From positions 1,056,501-1,120,500 of the forward strand of contig NZ_JALKBG010000008.1 in NCBI RefSeq assembly GCF_023016155.1: a DNA stretch of 64,000 bases, given 5' to 3'. The DNA is from Aliiroseovarius sp. F20344 (GTDB lineage Bacteria; Pseudomonadota; Alphaproteobacteria; Rhodobacterales; Rhodobacteraceae). The position numbers were made by a program, and so were the translations under genes. Positions 54,883 through 63,868 of this stretch are shown piece by piece. How positions within the stretch are numbered: the stretch's first letter is position 1; each line of letters begins with the position of its first letter. The notes below the pieces were generated by a model that did not search any database, was not told the DNA's origin, and saw nothing but the letters and a program-made list of their open reading frames with translations.

Positions 54883-55190
54883 TTCTCTTCTCCCACCAAC
54901 CAATCATGCTCTTCTAGTAGAGGCGCACGAACTCCTTTCCACAGATAATCGGATGGATGCCATCCCTGTCCAGTTGCCGCGCCAAATGTATCGAAGCCAT
55001 CTTATTTCGAGAAGTCATTTTACTGATCGTGATGTAACGTCGCTCAAATTCTTGGAAGTTCTATTCAAGAAAATAGCTTCTTGGGTGTTTGGTGTCGGGA
55101 TGTCGATGTTGAACCTCATTCTTGTGGCGGAGCCTAAAACGGTCGTTTTTGTCCAAATATCTACTGATACCAATGATCAACCACTTAGCT
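54883..55190. other. 308-bp intergenic region upstream of the recombinase site
   Basis: No gene was seen. At 55145-55154 GTTTTTGTCC repeats the right arm sequence of the inverted repeat that follows, so a third recombinase-binding half-site may be present. Confidence 0.45.
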
Positions 55191-55241
55191 GTGACAAAAA
55201 CCCCCGGCAAAACATTTGCGGTTTTGGCAGGTTTTTGTCAC
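55191..55241. repeat. 51-bp inverted repeat at the recombinase start (putative recombination or operator site)
   Basis: GTGACAAAAACC (55191-55202) is repeated exactly in inverse at 55230-55241. Inside is a second imperfect pair, GGCAAAAC/GTTTTGGC (55206-55228, one mismatch). The right arm ends 8 bp before the recombinase ATG, where no normal ribosome site is found. Serine resolvases bind such inverted 12-bp half-sites next to their own genes. A hairpin that hides the start codon region is the other reading. Confidence 0.65.
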
Positions 55242-55249
55242 GATGCAGC

Positions 55250-55798
55250 ATGATTATTGGCTATGCACGCGTTTCGAAAGAGGACCAGAGCCTTGATGCC
55301 CAAGAAGACGCTTTGAGCGGGGCAGGGGCCGAGCGTATTTTTTCAGATAAGATCAGTGGTACCAAAAGGATGCGTCCGAACCTCGATGTGATGCTCGATC
55401 AGCTTCGAGAGGGGGATGTTGTTGTGGTCAGCAAATATGATCGTTTGGCCCGTTCCCTGAAAGACCTTCTTGGCATCGTCGAAACGATTAATGAAAGGGG
55501 GGCCGGATTTCGATCCCTCGCAGAAGATATCGACACAACGACACCTGCAGGCCGACTGGTGTTTCATGTATTTGCCTCGATCGCACAATTTGAGCGTGAC
55601 AGGATTTCGGAGCGAACAAAAGAAGGGCTCCTGGCGGCACGAAAGCGCGGTAGGGTCGGCGGTCGGCCCGCGGCTTTGAACTTAGAGAAGAAGGCTGAAG
55701 TTAGAAGGATGCACGATGAAGAGGGTAGAACGGTTGCTGAAATCGCGCGATTATTTGACGTGAGTGCCAGAACAATCCGACGGGCACTAAGTCTTTAG
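55250..55798 (+). CDS. serine recombinase (resolvase/invertase family)
   Basis: A 182-residue site-specific recombinase. The nucleophile is Ser9 in GYARVSKEDQSLDAQ; other conserved parts are YDRLARSLKDLL and VFHVFASIAQFERDRISERTKEGL, with a C-terminal helix-turn-helix (TVAEIARLFDVSARTIRRAL). The size matches Tn3-type TnpR resolvases and DNA invertases. No transposase or terminal repeats were seen. The longer frame from 54863 is not supported. Confidence 0.92.
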   Translation: MIIGYARVSKEDQSLDAQEDALSGAGAERIFSDKISGTKRMRPNLDVMLDQLREGDVVVVSKYDRLARSLKDLLGIVETINERGAGFRSLAEDIDTTTPAGRLVFHVFASIAQFERDRISERTKEGLLAARKRGRVGGRPAALNLEKKAEVRRMHDEEGRTVAEIARLFDVSARTIRRALSL

Positions 55799-56133
55799 CT
55801 CGTTATCAGACAGTCGGTAACGCTACAGGCGTTCAAAGTTGGGCAGTAAGAATACATTCTTCGATCCAGCTACGCCTTCGGCCCTTAGCTGCCGTTGGCC
55901 ACAACTTCTCGATGCTGCGGTGCGGCCCGTCAGACCAGACCTTCGCTGCAAGCACAAAGCCATGGCGATGACGAACTTCTGTTGTGCGGGACTTAGCCGC
56001 CAGAGAATTCAAACTCCCAATGTTGGCTTCGCGTACTTCGCGCCCCTAGCTAAATACACAATGGGCGGCTCTCGGACCCACACGGCAAACGCAAACGAGT
56101 CGGTTCGAAAGCTTCAACTCATAGTTTTCCACC
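55799..56133. other. 335-bp intergenic region between the recombinase and the molybdenum cofactor operon
   Basis: The only open frame (55839-56147, plus) has no ribosome site or motif and overlaps the end of mog, so it is not called. No clear terminator for either flanking gene was seen. Confidence 0.5.
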
Positions 56134-56682
56134 TCAGTCGCGTTTAGTCGTTTTCGGCCGGTACGCATCGTATAGTGCGGGGTTGGTTTCGATCCGAGCC
56201 GCGCCAATTAGGTCGAGGCAGTAGGGAACCGCCGCGAAGACAGAGCTTAGGCACGTCGCGATCGCCGAGGGCTTGCCCGGCAGTGTGATTATCAATGTCT
56301 GGCTGCGAACCCCTGCATCCTGTCGTGACAGGATTGCCGTGGGTACTTCCTTCAGGCTGGCCAGCCGCATCGCCTCGCCAAAGCCGGGTAAACGCTTGTC
56401 GATCACGTCGTCCAAGGCTTCTGGCGTTTGATCGCGCGGTGCCGGTCCGGTGCCGCCTGTCACAAGGATCAGGTCTGCCTGGTCCACATCTGAAAGCGCG
56501 CGAAGGGCGGTTGCTACGGTGTCGCGCCCATCGGATACGATTTGGCGCTTATAGGTGAACTTTGTGGTCACAGCCTTACGCAACCAGTCTTCGGCGGCGG
56601 GTCCTCCCAGATCTTCATATTCGCCGCGCGACGCGCGGTCAGAGGCGACGAGGATTGCAATCAGAGGGTTTTCAATCGACAT
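56134..56682 (-). CDS. mog: molybdopterin adenylyltransferase (Mog/MoaB family)
   Basis: A 182-residue protein that adenylates molybdopterin before molybdenum insertion. The MPT-binding motifs are [19 protein letters not shown] and [14 protein letters not shown]. The ATG at 56682 follows GGAG. It overlaps the end of moaC by 11 bp and is the last gene of the operon. Confidence 0.88.
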   Translation of the reverse strand: MSIENPLIAILVASDRASRGEYEDLGGPAAEDWLRKAVTTKFTYKRQIVSDGRDTVATALRALSDVDQADLILVTGGTGPAPRDQTPEALDDVIDKRLPGFGEAMRLASLKEVPTAILSRQDAGVRSQTLIITLPGKPSAIATCLSSVFAAVPYCLDLIGAARIETNPALYDAYRPKTTKRD

Positions 56683-57187
56683 AATGTGTCTCCGGTGTGC
56701 ATTTGGGGCTCTTTTCACTCTCGGCGTCATATCGGCCCGATTTCCCACCTTCTTTGTGCAGAAGGCGAAGCCCCGTCACAGACATACCTTTTTCAGCCGC
56801 CTTAAGCATGTCGTAAATTGTAAGCGCCGTGACCGAAGCTGCAGTCAGGGCTTCCATCTCGACCCCAGTCTGTCCCGAGGTGCCGACGGTTGCACAGATA
56901 TGAATGCGGGCGTTCTTCGGGTCAGGTGTCAGATCCACAGCCACACGGGTCAGTGCCAGCGGGTGACAGAGCGGTAAAAGATCAGAGGTGCGCTTTGCCG
57001 CCATGATCCCCGCGATCCGTGCCACCCCCAGAACATCGCCTTTCGCGGCGCTTCCGGCTAGCACGAGATCCAGTGTTTCAGGGCACATATTCACATAGGC
57101 TTCGGCCGAGGCCACACGATGGCTGTCAGGCTTGCCCGATACATCCACCATATGCGCATGTCCTGAGGCGTCGAAATGGGTCAGCAT
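56672..57187 (-). CDS. moaC: cyclic pyranopterin monophosphate synthase MoaC
   Basis: A 171-residue enzyme of the first step of molybdenum cofactor synthesis, working with MoaA. Signatures are [33 protein letters not shown] and [20 protein letters not shown], with the active-site Lys in the final [14 protein letters not shown] lies over the end of moeB. Confidence 0.95.
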   Translation of the reverse strand: MLTHFDASGHAHMVDVSGKPDSHRVASAEAYVNMCPETLDLVLAGSAAKGDVLGVARIAGIMAAKRTSDLLPLCHPLALTRVAVDLTPDPKNARIHICATVGTSGQTGVEMEALTAASVTALTIYDMLKAAEKGMSVTGLRLLHKEGGKSGRYDAESEKSPKCTPETHYVD

Positions 57188-57949
57188 TCAGCAGCCCTCC
57201 TGATGTGATCCACCACACACGGGGCAGGCGGGATCCTGGGCAACGTTTAGCAAGCGTTGTTCGTTCCACAACGTATCAATCAACAGCAGTTTCCCCAGCA
57301 GAGAGGCACCGGCGCCGGTAATGTGTTTAATCGCGTTCAACGCCATTGTTGCGCCAACTACGCCGGGTAGCGCGCCGACCACGCCCTTGTTCTGAGCCGG
57401 TCGTTCTTCAACTGCTTCAGGGAACACGCATGCAAAGCATGGCCCGCCTTGTGCCGGATGATACAGCCCAACATGACCCTCCCAACCGGATATGGCACCG
57501 GACAGCAGAGGGACGCGGGCCTTAAAGCAGGCGTGGTTCAGAACATAGCGGCCTTCCAGATTGTCGGTGCAGTCGATGACAAGGTCATGCTGACCGACAA
57601 GCGAAATGGCTTCTGCATCATAGATACGAACGGGATAGGTCGTGATCTCGATTTCAGGATTGAGATCGTGCAATCGCGCCAGCGCTGATTGTGTCTTGGG
57701 TTGATCTAGCCAGCTTGTCGAATGCAGCACCTGTCGCTGCAGGTTGGACAGCGAAACGACATCGTCATCGGCGATGCTAATATGGCCGATCCCTGCAGCC
57801 GCGAGGTACAGCAGAACAGGTGCGCCCAGACCGCCAGCGCCGACGACCAGCACGCGGGCTGCTCCAAGGCGGTCCTGCCCTTTATGTCCGATCTCGGGAA
57901 GGATGTGGTGGCGCGCGTAGCGGTCTTCGGAAAGGGAGGCGTCCAGCAT
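57188..57949 (-). CDS. moeB: molybdopterin-synthase adenylyltransferase MoeB
   Basis: A 253-residue E1-like enzyme that adenylates the C-terminal Gly of MoaD. The nucleotide loop is GAGGLGAPVLLYLAAAGIG, with IADDDVVSLSNLQRQ and DCTDNLEGRYVLN following, and a C-terminal CPVCGGSH. One CxxC pair is clear and other Cys are in PCFACVFPE, a likely zinc site. The neighbour moaD supports MoeB over ThiF. Confidence 0.93.
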   Translation of the reverse strand: MLDASLSEDRYARHHILPEIGHKGQDRLGAARVLVVGAGGLGAPVLLYLAAAGIGHISIADDDVVSLSNLQRQVLHSTSWLDQPKTQSALARLHDLNPEIEITTYPVRIYDAEAISLVGQHDLVIDCTDNLEGRYVLNHACFKARVPLLSGAISGWEGHVGLYHPAQGGPCFACVFPEAVEERPAQNKGVVGALPGVVGATMALNAIKHITGAGASLLGKLLLIDTLWNEQRLLNVAQDPACPVCGGSHQEGC

Positions 57950-57950
57950 C

Positions 57951-58205
57951 TTAGCCTCCTGTCATCGGGGGGAAAAGCGCCACCTCGTGCACGCCTTCGA
58001 GCGGGGCATCAAATTGCGCAAGATCCTGGTCCAGCGCGACACGAATGGCCGAAAGATCTGAGAAGGCCGCAGCATAGCGGGGTTCGCGTTCAGAAAGCTC
58101 TGAGATCAGGTCAGAGACGTTCTGCGCGGTGCTCTCAACTTCCTCTCTCGGCAGGCCGATCCGTTCCCGAACCCAGGCAAAATATACAACATCATAGGTA
58201 GCCAT
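57951..58205 (-). CDS. moaD: molybdopterin synthase sulfur carrier subunit MoaD
   Basis: An 84-residue ubiquitin-like protein ending in FPPMTGG; the terminal Gly-Gly becomes a thiocarboxylate. AGGAGG precedes the ATG. The large subunit MoaE is not in the window and must be elsewhere. Confidence 0.93.
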   Translation of the reverse strand: MATYDVVYFAWVRERIGLPREEVESTAQNVSDLISELSEREPRYAAAFSDLSAIRVALDQDLAQFDAPLEGVHEVALFPPMTGG

Positions 58206-58207
58206 GG

Positions 58208-59230
58208 TTATCCTCCTGTGTGGTTCATTCCGCGCGCGACACCGCCCGAGACGTCATCCGCGCCATAAGAAAAGTCGTGGCCCTCTGGTTTGCACCATAG
58301 GGCATTGCGGATCGCCCTGTGGACGTCCGAAACATCATCAGACTCGCGCAGTGCTGGCCGCAGATCGCACGAGCCCTCGCGGCCGAGGCAGGTAAACAAT
58401 TCCCCGCGGCAGTTCACGCGGACGCGGTTACAGCTTGCACAGAAATTGTGGCTCATCGGTGTGATGAAACCGATGCGTTGCTGGGTGCCAAGCACATCGC
58501 AATATCGCGACGGTCCGCCGGTGCTGAAGGGGGTGTCGCGCAGGGTGAAACGTTCCTCAAGCATCGTGCGCAACTCGCCAAGGGGCCAGTATTGCCCAAG
58601 CCGGTCTTCGGTACCAACGTCGCCCATTGGCATCACTTCGATGAAGGACACATCGCAGCCGCGCTCCAACGCCCAGTCCACAAGTTCCGGGATTTCGGCG
58701 TCGTTGAACCCGCGTAGCGCCATCGTGTTGATCTTGACGTGCAACCCTGCTGCGCGCGCGGCCTCGATGCCTTGTTGAACCTGAAATAGACGGCCCCGGC
58801 GTGTGACATGAGCAAACTTTTCGGGGTCGAGCGTATCAAGCGAGACGTTGATCCGGCGCACGCCGTTGGCGGCAAGCGCAGGCGCAAACCGTGAGAGCTG
58901 TGTGCCATTGGTCGTCAACGTCAATTCACCCAACCGACCAGTTGCCACCTCTTGGCCAAGTGTTTCGATCAGCGACATGATCCCGTGGCGGACAAGGGGT
59001 TCGCCACCAGTTAGCCGCACCTTGCGCACGCCAAGGTCGATGAAGGCGCTCACCAGTTTCTCAAGCTCTTCGATCGAAAGAAGCTCGCGTTTTGGCAGGA
59101 ATGTCATGCGTTCAGCCATGCAATAGGTGCACCGTAGATCGCAGCGATCCGTCACCGAAAGACGCAGATAGTCTACCTTGCGCCCGAAGCTGTCGGACAG
59201 GGTTTGAGGGGTGCGGGTATCAAGCGGCAT
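58208..59230 (-). CDS. moaA: GTP 3',8-cyclase MoaA
   Basis: A 340-residue radical SAM enzyme that starts molybdenum cofactor synthesis from GTP. The first cluster is bound by CDLRCTYCMAE, the second by CASCNRVRVNCRGELFTC, and the protein ends in Gly-Gly as MoaA does. The start overlaps the DUF2478 gene by 11 bp. Confidence 0.96.
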   Translation of the reverse strand: MPLDTRTPQTLSDSFGRKVDYLRLSVTDRCDLRCTYCMAERMTFLPKRELLSIEELEKLVSAFIDLGVRKVRLTGGEPLVRHGIMSLIETLGQEVATGRLGELTLTTNGTQLSRFAPALAANGVRRINVSLDTLDPEKFAHVTRRGRLFQVQQGIEAARAAGLHVKINTMALRGFNDAEIPELVDWALERGCDVSFIEVMPMGDVGTEDRLGQYWPLGELRTMLEERFTLRDTPFSTGGPSRYCDVLGTQQRIGFITPMSHNFCASCNRVRVNCRGELFTCLGREGSCDLRPALRESDDVSDVHRAIRNALWCKPEGHDFSYGADDVSGGVARGMNHTGG

Positions 59231-59747
59231 GACGGGCCTCGATCACATCATCGAACCACGTCAAAATGGTGCTTTGATCCATCGGAAGGTCACAGGACAG
59301 ACCCGCTCCGAACGCACGCCATTCGTCTTCATAAGTCGGGCGCACCGCGCTCAACACGGGAACGCCCCGCATCATGGCTTGGCCGATCAGATCACGAAAG
59401 CCGCGCCCTTCACTTTCACCGCGCCCAAATCGGTTCAGGATCAAAAGGTCCGTGCCTTGATCCATTTCCGTTTGCAGATAGGCCGCACATTCGGCAAGCG
59501 CGCCGGGATGCAACCGGCATCCGTGCGAGCCGTTTCCAAGAGGTTGCGATATCCGGAAGGTCCGTGCCTTGCCGATGGCATGCAGATCCATATCTGCGCA
59601 GTGACACTCTCCTCGCATCTCTCCGCGGGATTGCAGCACGCCCCGCACACGATAGCCATTGTTCAATAGAGTCGCTGCGACATCAGCCAGAAGGCCGTCA
59701 ATTTCGCCGGTGTCAAAGCGGATGGCGGCAAGCATGGGATAGGTCAT
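59220..59747 (-). CDS. DUF2478 family protein in the molybdenum cofactor operon
   Basis: A 175-residue cytoplasmic protein of the DUF2478 type. It contains a Cys-His cluster GECHCADMDL, then LILNRFGRGESEGRGFRDLIGQAM, and RPTYEDEWRAFGAGLSCDLP near the end. The family is often beside molybdate or molybdopterin genes; its function is not known to me. Four-base overlap with moeA and 11-base overlap with moaA make it an integral member of the operon. AGGAG precedes the ATG at 59747. Confidence 0.82.
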   Translation of the reverse strand: MTYPMLAAIRFDTGEIDGLLADVAATLLNNGYRVRGVLQSRGEMRGECHCADMDLHAIGKARTFRISQPLGNGSHGCRLHPGALAECAAYLQTEMDQGTDLLILNRFGRGESEGRGFRDLIGQAMMRGVPVLSAVRPTYEDEWRAFGAGLSCDLPMDQSTILTWFDDVIEARHAA

Positions 59748-61009
59748 TGTAAATCTCCTGCGGAACAGAATGGTTGCCAGTGCAGGCAATCCCCTGGCGC
59801 GACACTGTCGGTTTCAGCCGGGACGATGGCCAAACCGTCAGCCTCGGCCAGGGGAAAGAGCGTGGCCGAAACGCTGGCGCCAAGGCGCTCTAGGATCGGC
59901 AGTCCTTCGGGACTGTGTTCCGTGAGTTTCACAGGAAAGACCTCTGCACGCCCTGCTTTGCGCGCCCACTCGAAACCCGAGCTGGCGCGGTTGGGGGCAA
60001 ACTTCGCGGATCTGGCACCTGAAAGCCGGGCGATCTGAGGCGCGGCGAACAGATGGAAGCCCACGAAGCTCGCGAAGGGGTTGCCGGGAAGGCCGGTGAC
60101 AATGGTTTGGCCCAGTCGCCCGAAAGCAATGGGTTTGCCCGGTTTGATCGCCACGCGCCAACCGTCCAGCGTGCCACCCGCAGCGACAAGCGCGTCACGA
60201 ATGTGGTCGCGCCCCCCGATCGAGACCGCGCCGGACGTCAGCACAAGTTCAAACTGATCCCGGATGTTTGCGAAGGCTTCGGTGGTTTTGCCCAGATCGT
60301 CGGGCAGGGTACCAAGATCCGTCACCTCGGTGCCCAGTTGTGCGCAAAGCGACATCAGCATCGGTCGGTTCGCATCGTGGATCTGACCCGGACGGCGCTT
60401 GCGCGTCGCCAGTTCGTCACCTGTTGAGAAGACGCCAACCCGGATGCGCCTGCGCACCGCACAGGTGTCGATGCCATTGGCGGCAAGCAGTCCAACATGA
60501 CGCGCGGCGATGCGCTGACCCGGGTGCAACAGAACGGCCCCTTTGGGCTGGTCGCTTCCGGCGCGGCGAATGTTGTCGCCATCACGTGGCGTCACGGTAA
60601 ACTCTACGGTTTCACCAGTTACTTCAGACATTTCGAACATGACAACCGCTTTCGCCCCAGAGGGGATCGGCGCCCCGGTGTAGATGCGTGCAGCGGTGCC
60701 GGGCGTCAGGTCGGATGGTGCATCGCCTGCGGCGATCTCGGACGAGATTGGCAAGCGGTTTGAATTCAGAAGATCCGCGGCATTGACGGCAAAGCCGTCC
60801 ATCGCAGAGTTGTCAAAGAAGGGCATCGCCTCAGTTGCCACCACGGTTTCAGCGGCAACGCGCCCGGCACATTGGAAGATGGTCACCTCTTCGGTTTCGG
60901 CAACGGGTGTGATCCCGTCCAGAGCCAGTGAAATGGCGGCATCAAGCGGCATAAGGCGTTGCTTGACGCTGTCGCATCCGCACCCCGTATCTTCCATCTT
61001 GTCCAGCAT
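59744..61009 (-). CDS. moeA: molybdopterin molybdenumtransferase MoeA
   Basis: A 421-residue enzyme that inserts molybdenum into adenylylated molybdopterin. Signatures are MPFFDNSAMDGFAVNAADL, VLTSGAVSIGGRDHIRDAL and GLPGNPFASFVGF. The ATG at 61009 is used because GGAGG lies before it; a GTG at 61012 is immediately upstream. It follows the reductase gene on the same strand after 84 bp. Confidence 0.95.
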   Translation of the reverse strand: MLDKMEDTGCGCDSVKQRLMPLDAAISLALDGITPVAETEEVTIFQCAGRVAAETVVATEAMPFFDNSAMDGFAVNAADLLNSNRLPISSEIAAGDAPSDLTPGTAARIYTGAPIPSGAKAVVMFEMSEVTGETVEFTVTPRDGDNIRRAGSDQPKGAVLLHPGQRIAARHVGLLAANGIDTCAVRRRIRVGVFSTGDELATRKRRPGQIHDANRPMLMSLCAQLGTEVTDLGTLPDDLGKTTEAFANIRDQFELVLTSGAVSIGGRDHIRDALVAAGGTLDGWRVAIKPGKPIAFGRLGQTIVTGLPGNPFASFVGFHLFAAPQIARLSGARSAKFAPNRASSGFEWARKAGRAEVFPVKLTEHSPEGLPILERLGASVSATLFPLAEADGLAIVPAETDSVAPGDCLHWQPFCSAGDLQ

Positions 61010-61060
61010 CACTTCCTCCGGCGCTTATAATCTCATTCTGCTCTTGGCAGGTGTAGGAAT

Positions 61061-61085
61061 GAGAGGGCAGCAACGCCGCCCTCTC
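61061..61085. terminator. hairpin between the reductase gene and moeA
   Basis: GAGAGGGC and GCCCTCTC form a perfect 8-bp stem 8 bp after the reductase stop. On the minus strand no T run follows, so it may stabilise or weakly attenuate the message; on the plus strand TGGTTTTG follows. Confidence 0.5.
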
Positions 61086-61093
61086 TGGTTTTG

Positions 61094-63763
61094 TTACTTG
61101 GCGTCCGCCGCGTTCATCATCAGATATTCCATGACAAGCTCGCGTTCGCTGTCTTCAAGACCTGCACGTTCGAACATGGAGGGCACGATGCCTTTCCACT
61201 GTTGCTGGGTGTAGTGGGTCACTTCACGCGGAGCGTGGCAGACTGTGCAGCGTTCGAAGAACATCTTCTCACCCGGTGTCATGTCGGCATAAAGCGCCGC
61301 TGTCAGGTCATCGAGACGTTCAAGACCAAGCTTGTCGTCATCAATCGCAGCGACCTCCATGTCATCAATGATTGCTGGCGGGTGATACGCCATGTTCGGA
61401 CCTTCCGGGTCTTCACATTTGCGCATCTCGATCAGCGTGGTGTTCGCCGTGGTCGCTTCCGACAAACCCGAGGCACGCTGGGTCGAAGTCAGGAAGTTTG
61501 CCAGCCCCGAGTTGTCGCGGCCTTTGCTGTCCAGCTGCGGCCAGCCACCTTCATAGATCGAGACCACACCCGGCATGATGTCTTCCGACACAACCGCGCC
61601 TGCGATGACCGTGCCGCGCTCGTTGTAAAGCTCGACCAGATCGCCGTCTTCGATGCCACGTTTGGCGGCATCTTCCGCGTTGATCCGCACCGGTTCACGC
61701 CCCTGGACCATGTAGAGGTCACGCAGCCGTTCCGAGTTTGCCATCTGGCTGTGCAGACGGAACCACGGGTGGGGTGATACGACGTGCAGCTGGCCTTCTT
61801 TGGCGTTGCCGAGGTATTCGTGTTTCTCCATCCACATCGGCATACCGGGGCAGTCGTCAAGCTCCATGTCAGCGATGGTGTCGCAGAACATCTCGATCTT
61901 ACCCGAGGTTGTGTGCAGCGGGGTCGCCTCGGGGTCTTCGTAAAAGGCTCCGTGGCGGGTCCATTTGCGGGCCTCGGCGGGCACCGGCATACGGGCATAG
62001 CCTTTTTCCCAGAATTCCTCGAACGGGATCTCTTTCGCGGCGCCGGATGCTTCATAGGCGAGCTTGATGTGGTACATCTTGTCTTCGCCATCGGTGAACT
62101 GTGCCCAAAGCCCCAGTTTGTCGGCCAGACCCTCGAAGATTTCATAGTCCGGTTTGCTGTCCCCAACTGGTTCAATCACCTTCTTCATCGCGTAAACACG
62201 ATCGTTCGAGTATGTGCCGCCCGAAGTGATATCGTCCTGTTCCAGCGTCGAAGAAGCCGGGAACACGATGTCGGCCCAACGGGTTGCTGCCGTCCACCAG
62301 ACGTCTACGCAGACAATGGTTTCGACTTTCTGCAGCGCGCGGATCAGCCGGTTGGTATCCTGCTGGTGCGACATGAAGTTGTTGCCCGCGTTGAAGATCA
62401 TCTTGATGTCGGGATAGGTATTGGTCTGCCCATTGTAAAAGAAGTCTACATTTGGGTTTTCCAGCGCCTCGGTGATACGCGAAGCAGGCACCACTTTCTT
62501 GATGAAGTTTCGGCCCTGGCTCATGCCAACCGGCGTGGCGTTGCCACCTTGGGGCATCCCGCCATTGCCATAATGCCAGCTGAAGCCAACGCCTTGACCC
62601 GGCTTACCGATTTTACCCAACAGCGCCTGGAAATTGACGATTGACCAGTATGCCATTTCACCGTGCTGCGCACGTTGGATGGCCCACGAACCTGCAATGG
62701 CAGTTTTCGAGGTGGCAATGGTTTCACAGAGATCTTTGATCTGCTGCGCTTCTATGCCGGTAATCTTCGACGCCCATGCCGGGGTTTTCGGTGTACCGTC
62801 GGTTTCACCTTTCACATAGGCAATCCATTTGTCGGCACCGACCGTGTATTTCGCCATATACTCTTTGTCGTCCCAGCCGTTTTCCAGCGCGTGATAGGCC
62901 ATGGCCAGGAACAGCGCGGTGTCGGTGTTGGGGACGATCGCAGTACGCTCAGCACCGAGGTATTCGTCGGTTGCCGTATGCTGCGGGTTGATCGAGATGA
63001 ACTTCACGCCGTTGTCACGGATCTCTTCCCAGTGGGCATACATGCCGTGGTCCGCAACGCGGTATTCGATCCGGTTGTTTTTGATCGGGTCACAACCAAC
63101 CAATACGAATACTTCGGTTTCGTCACGGATGGTTTCCCAAGCAGACTGAGCGGAATAGACTTCCATGTCACCGATGATATGCGGCATGACAACCTGACCC
63201 GCACCGGCAGACCAGTCGCCCGCGGTGTTGGTGCAGCCACCCATGAGGTTCAAAAGACGGCCCTGAAGCACGTTGGGGCGGAACACGCCTGCATTCGACC
63301 AGCCGCCATAGGACGAGCTGAAGATCGCTTCGTTGCCATGGTTTGTGGCGGTGTCCAGAAGTGCCTTGGCCGCAAGGGACCATGCAGTATCCCAGTCGAC
63401 GCGAACCCATTCTTCTTTGCCGCGAAGCTCGGGTTTGGTGTCGCCGGTTTCCCAGCCTTCCAAGTAGGATTTGCGCACCATCGGGTAATTGACGCGGGTT
63501 TTGTCATAGGTCCGGTCCATGACGCCATAGGTCAGCATCTCGGTCGGGCGGGCATCCAGCTCCATCATGGTGTTGATGCCGATAAGTTTCCCGTCACGCA
63601 CGACGGCCTCGAACGGGCCATAGTGGCTGGCGTGGAATGTACGACCCGAGAACGAGTTCGGGTCGATCGAAGCAAGCGCGGTAGTTCCGAATAGGGATGT
63701 CGCGCCGAATGCAGCAGCGCCCCCTTGAAGGAACGCACGGCGGGTTGGGTTCTGGAGTGTCAT
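61094..63763 (-). CDS. TMAO/DMSO reductase-type molybdoenzyme with fused C-terminal haem-c domain
   Basis: An 889-residue periplasmic molybdopterin enzyme of the TorA/DorA/BisC group. The Tat signal is TRRAFLQGGAAAFGATSL. The Ser ligand of molybdenum is expected in YGGWSNAGVF, about residue 155, and other cofactor-binding parts are GDWSAGAGQVVMPHIIG and SWAIQRAQHGEMAYW. Unusually, the C-terminus carries CTVCHAPREV (about residues 838-847) and a helix-rich tail, which resembles the mono-haem end domain of TorC-type cytochromes. AAGGAGG precedes the ATG. It leads the molybdenum cofactor operon. Confidence 0.93.
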   Translation of the reverse strand: MTLQNPTRRAFLQGGAAAFGATSLFGTTALASIDPNSFSGRTFHASHYGPFEAVVRDGKLIGINTMMELDARPTEMLTYGVMDRTYDKTRVNYPMVRKSYLEGWETGDTKPELRGKEEWVRVDWDTAWSLAAKALLDTATNHGNEAIFSSSYGGWSNAGVFRPNVLQGRLLNLMGGCTNTAGDWSAGAGQVVMPHIIGDMEVYSAQSAWETIRDETEVFVLVGCDPIKNNRIEYRVADHGMYAHWEEIRDNGVKFISINPQHTATDEYLGAERTAIVPNTDTALFLAMAYHALENGWDDKEYMAKYTVGADKWIAYVKGETDGTPKTPAWASKITGIEAQQIKDLCETIATSKTAIAGSWAIQRAQHGEMAYWSIVNFQALLGKIGKPGQGVGFSWHYGNGGMPQGGNATPVGMSQGRNFIKKVVPASRITEALENPNVDFFYNGQTNTYPDIKMIFNAGNNFMSHQQDTNRLIRALQKVETIVCVDVWWTAATRWADIVFPASSTLEQDDITSGGTYSNDRVYAMKKVIEPVGDSKPDYEIFEGLADKLGLWAQFTDGEDKMYHIKLAYEASGAAKEIPFEEFWEKGYARMPVPAEARKWTRHGAFYEDPEATPLHTTSGKIEMFCDTIADMELDDCPGMPMWMEKHEYLGNAKEGQLHVVSPHPWFRLHSQMANSERLRDLYMVQGREPVRINAEDAAKRGIEDGDLVELYNERGTVIAGAVVSEDIMPGVVSIYEGGWPQLDSKGRDNSGLANFLTSTQRASGLSEATTANTTLIEMRKCEDPEGPNMAYHPPAIIDDMEVAAIDDDKLGLERLDDLTAALYADMTPGEKMFFERCTVCHAPREVTHYTQQQWKGIVPSMFERAGLEDSERELVMEYLMMNAADAK

Positions 63764-63844
63764 TGGGTTTCCTCCTTGGACAATCTCGGGACGAGTGTGT
63801 GCCTACGAGGGTTCCGCCACGTTGACTCCAAGCAATTTGCTTTG

Positions 63845-63868
63845 TGTAAATTTGTAAATGAATGTAAC
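63845..63868 (+). promoter_or_regulatory. direct repeats in the reductase/regulator intergenic region
   Basis: TGTAAA, TGTAAA and TGTAAC stand 8 and 10 bp apart just before the regulator gene. A palindrome AAGCAA-T-TTGCTT (63829-63841) is next to them. They are candidate sites for the adjacent response regulator; no match to a published box is claimed. Confidence 0.4.

Noticed and set aside
56090-56120. A tRNA-like GGTTCGAA stretch
   Set aside because: No acceptor or anticodon stem can be built around it.
55839-56147. A 102-codon open frame after the recombinase
   Set aside because: No ribosome site, no motif, and it overlaps the end of mog on the other strand.
62663-63694. A 343-codon open frame opposite the reductase gene
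   Set aside because: It is a GC-driven shadow of the minus-strand gene; no ribosome site and composition unlike a protein.
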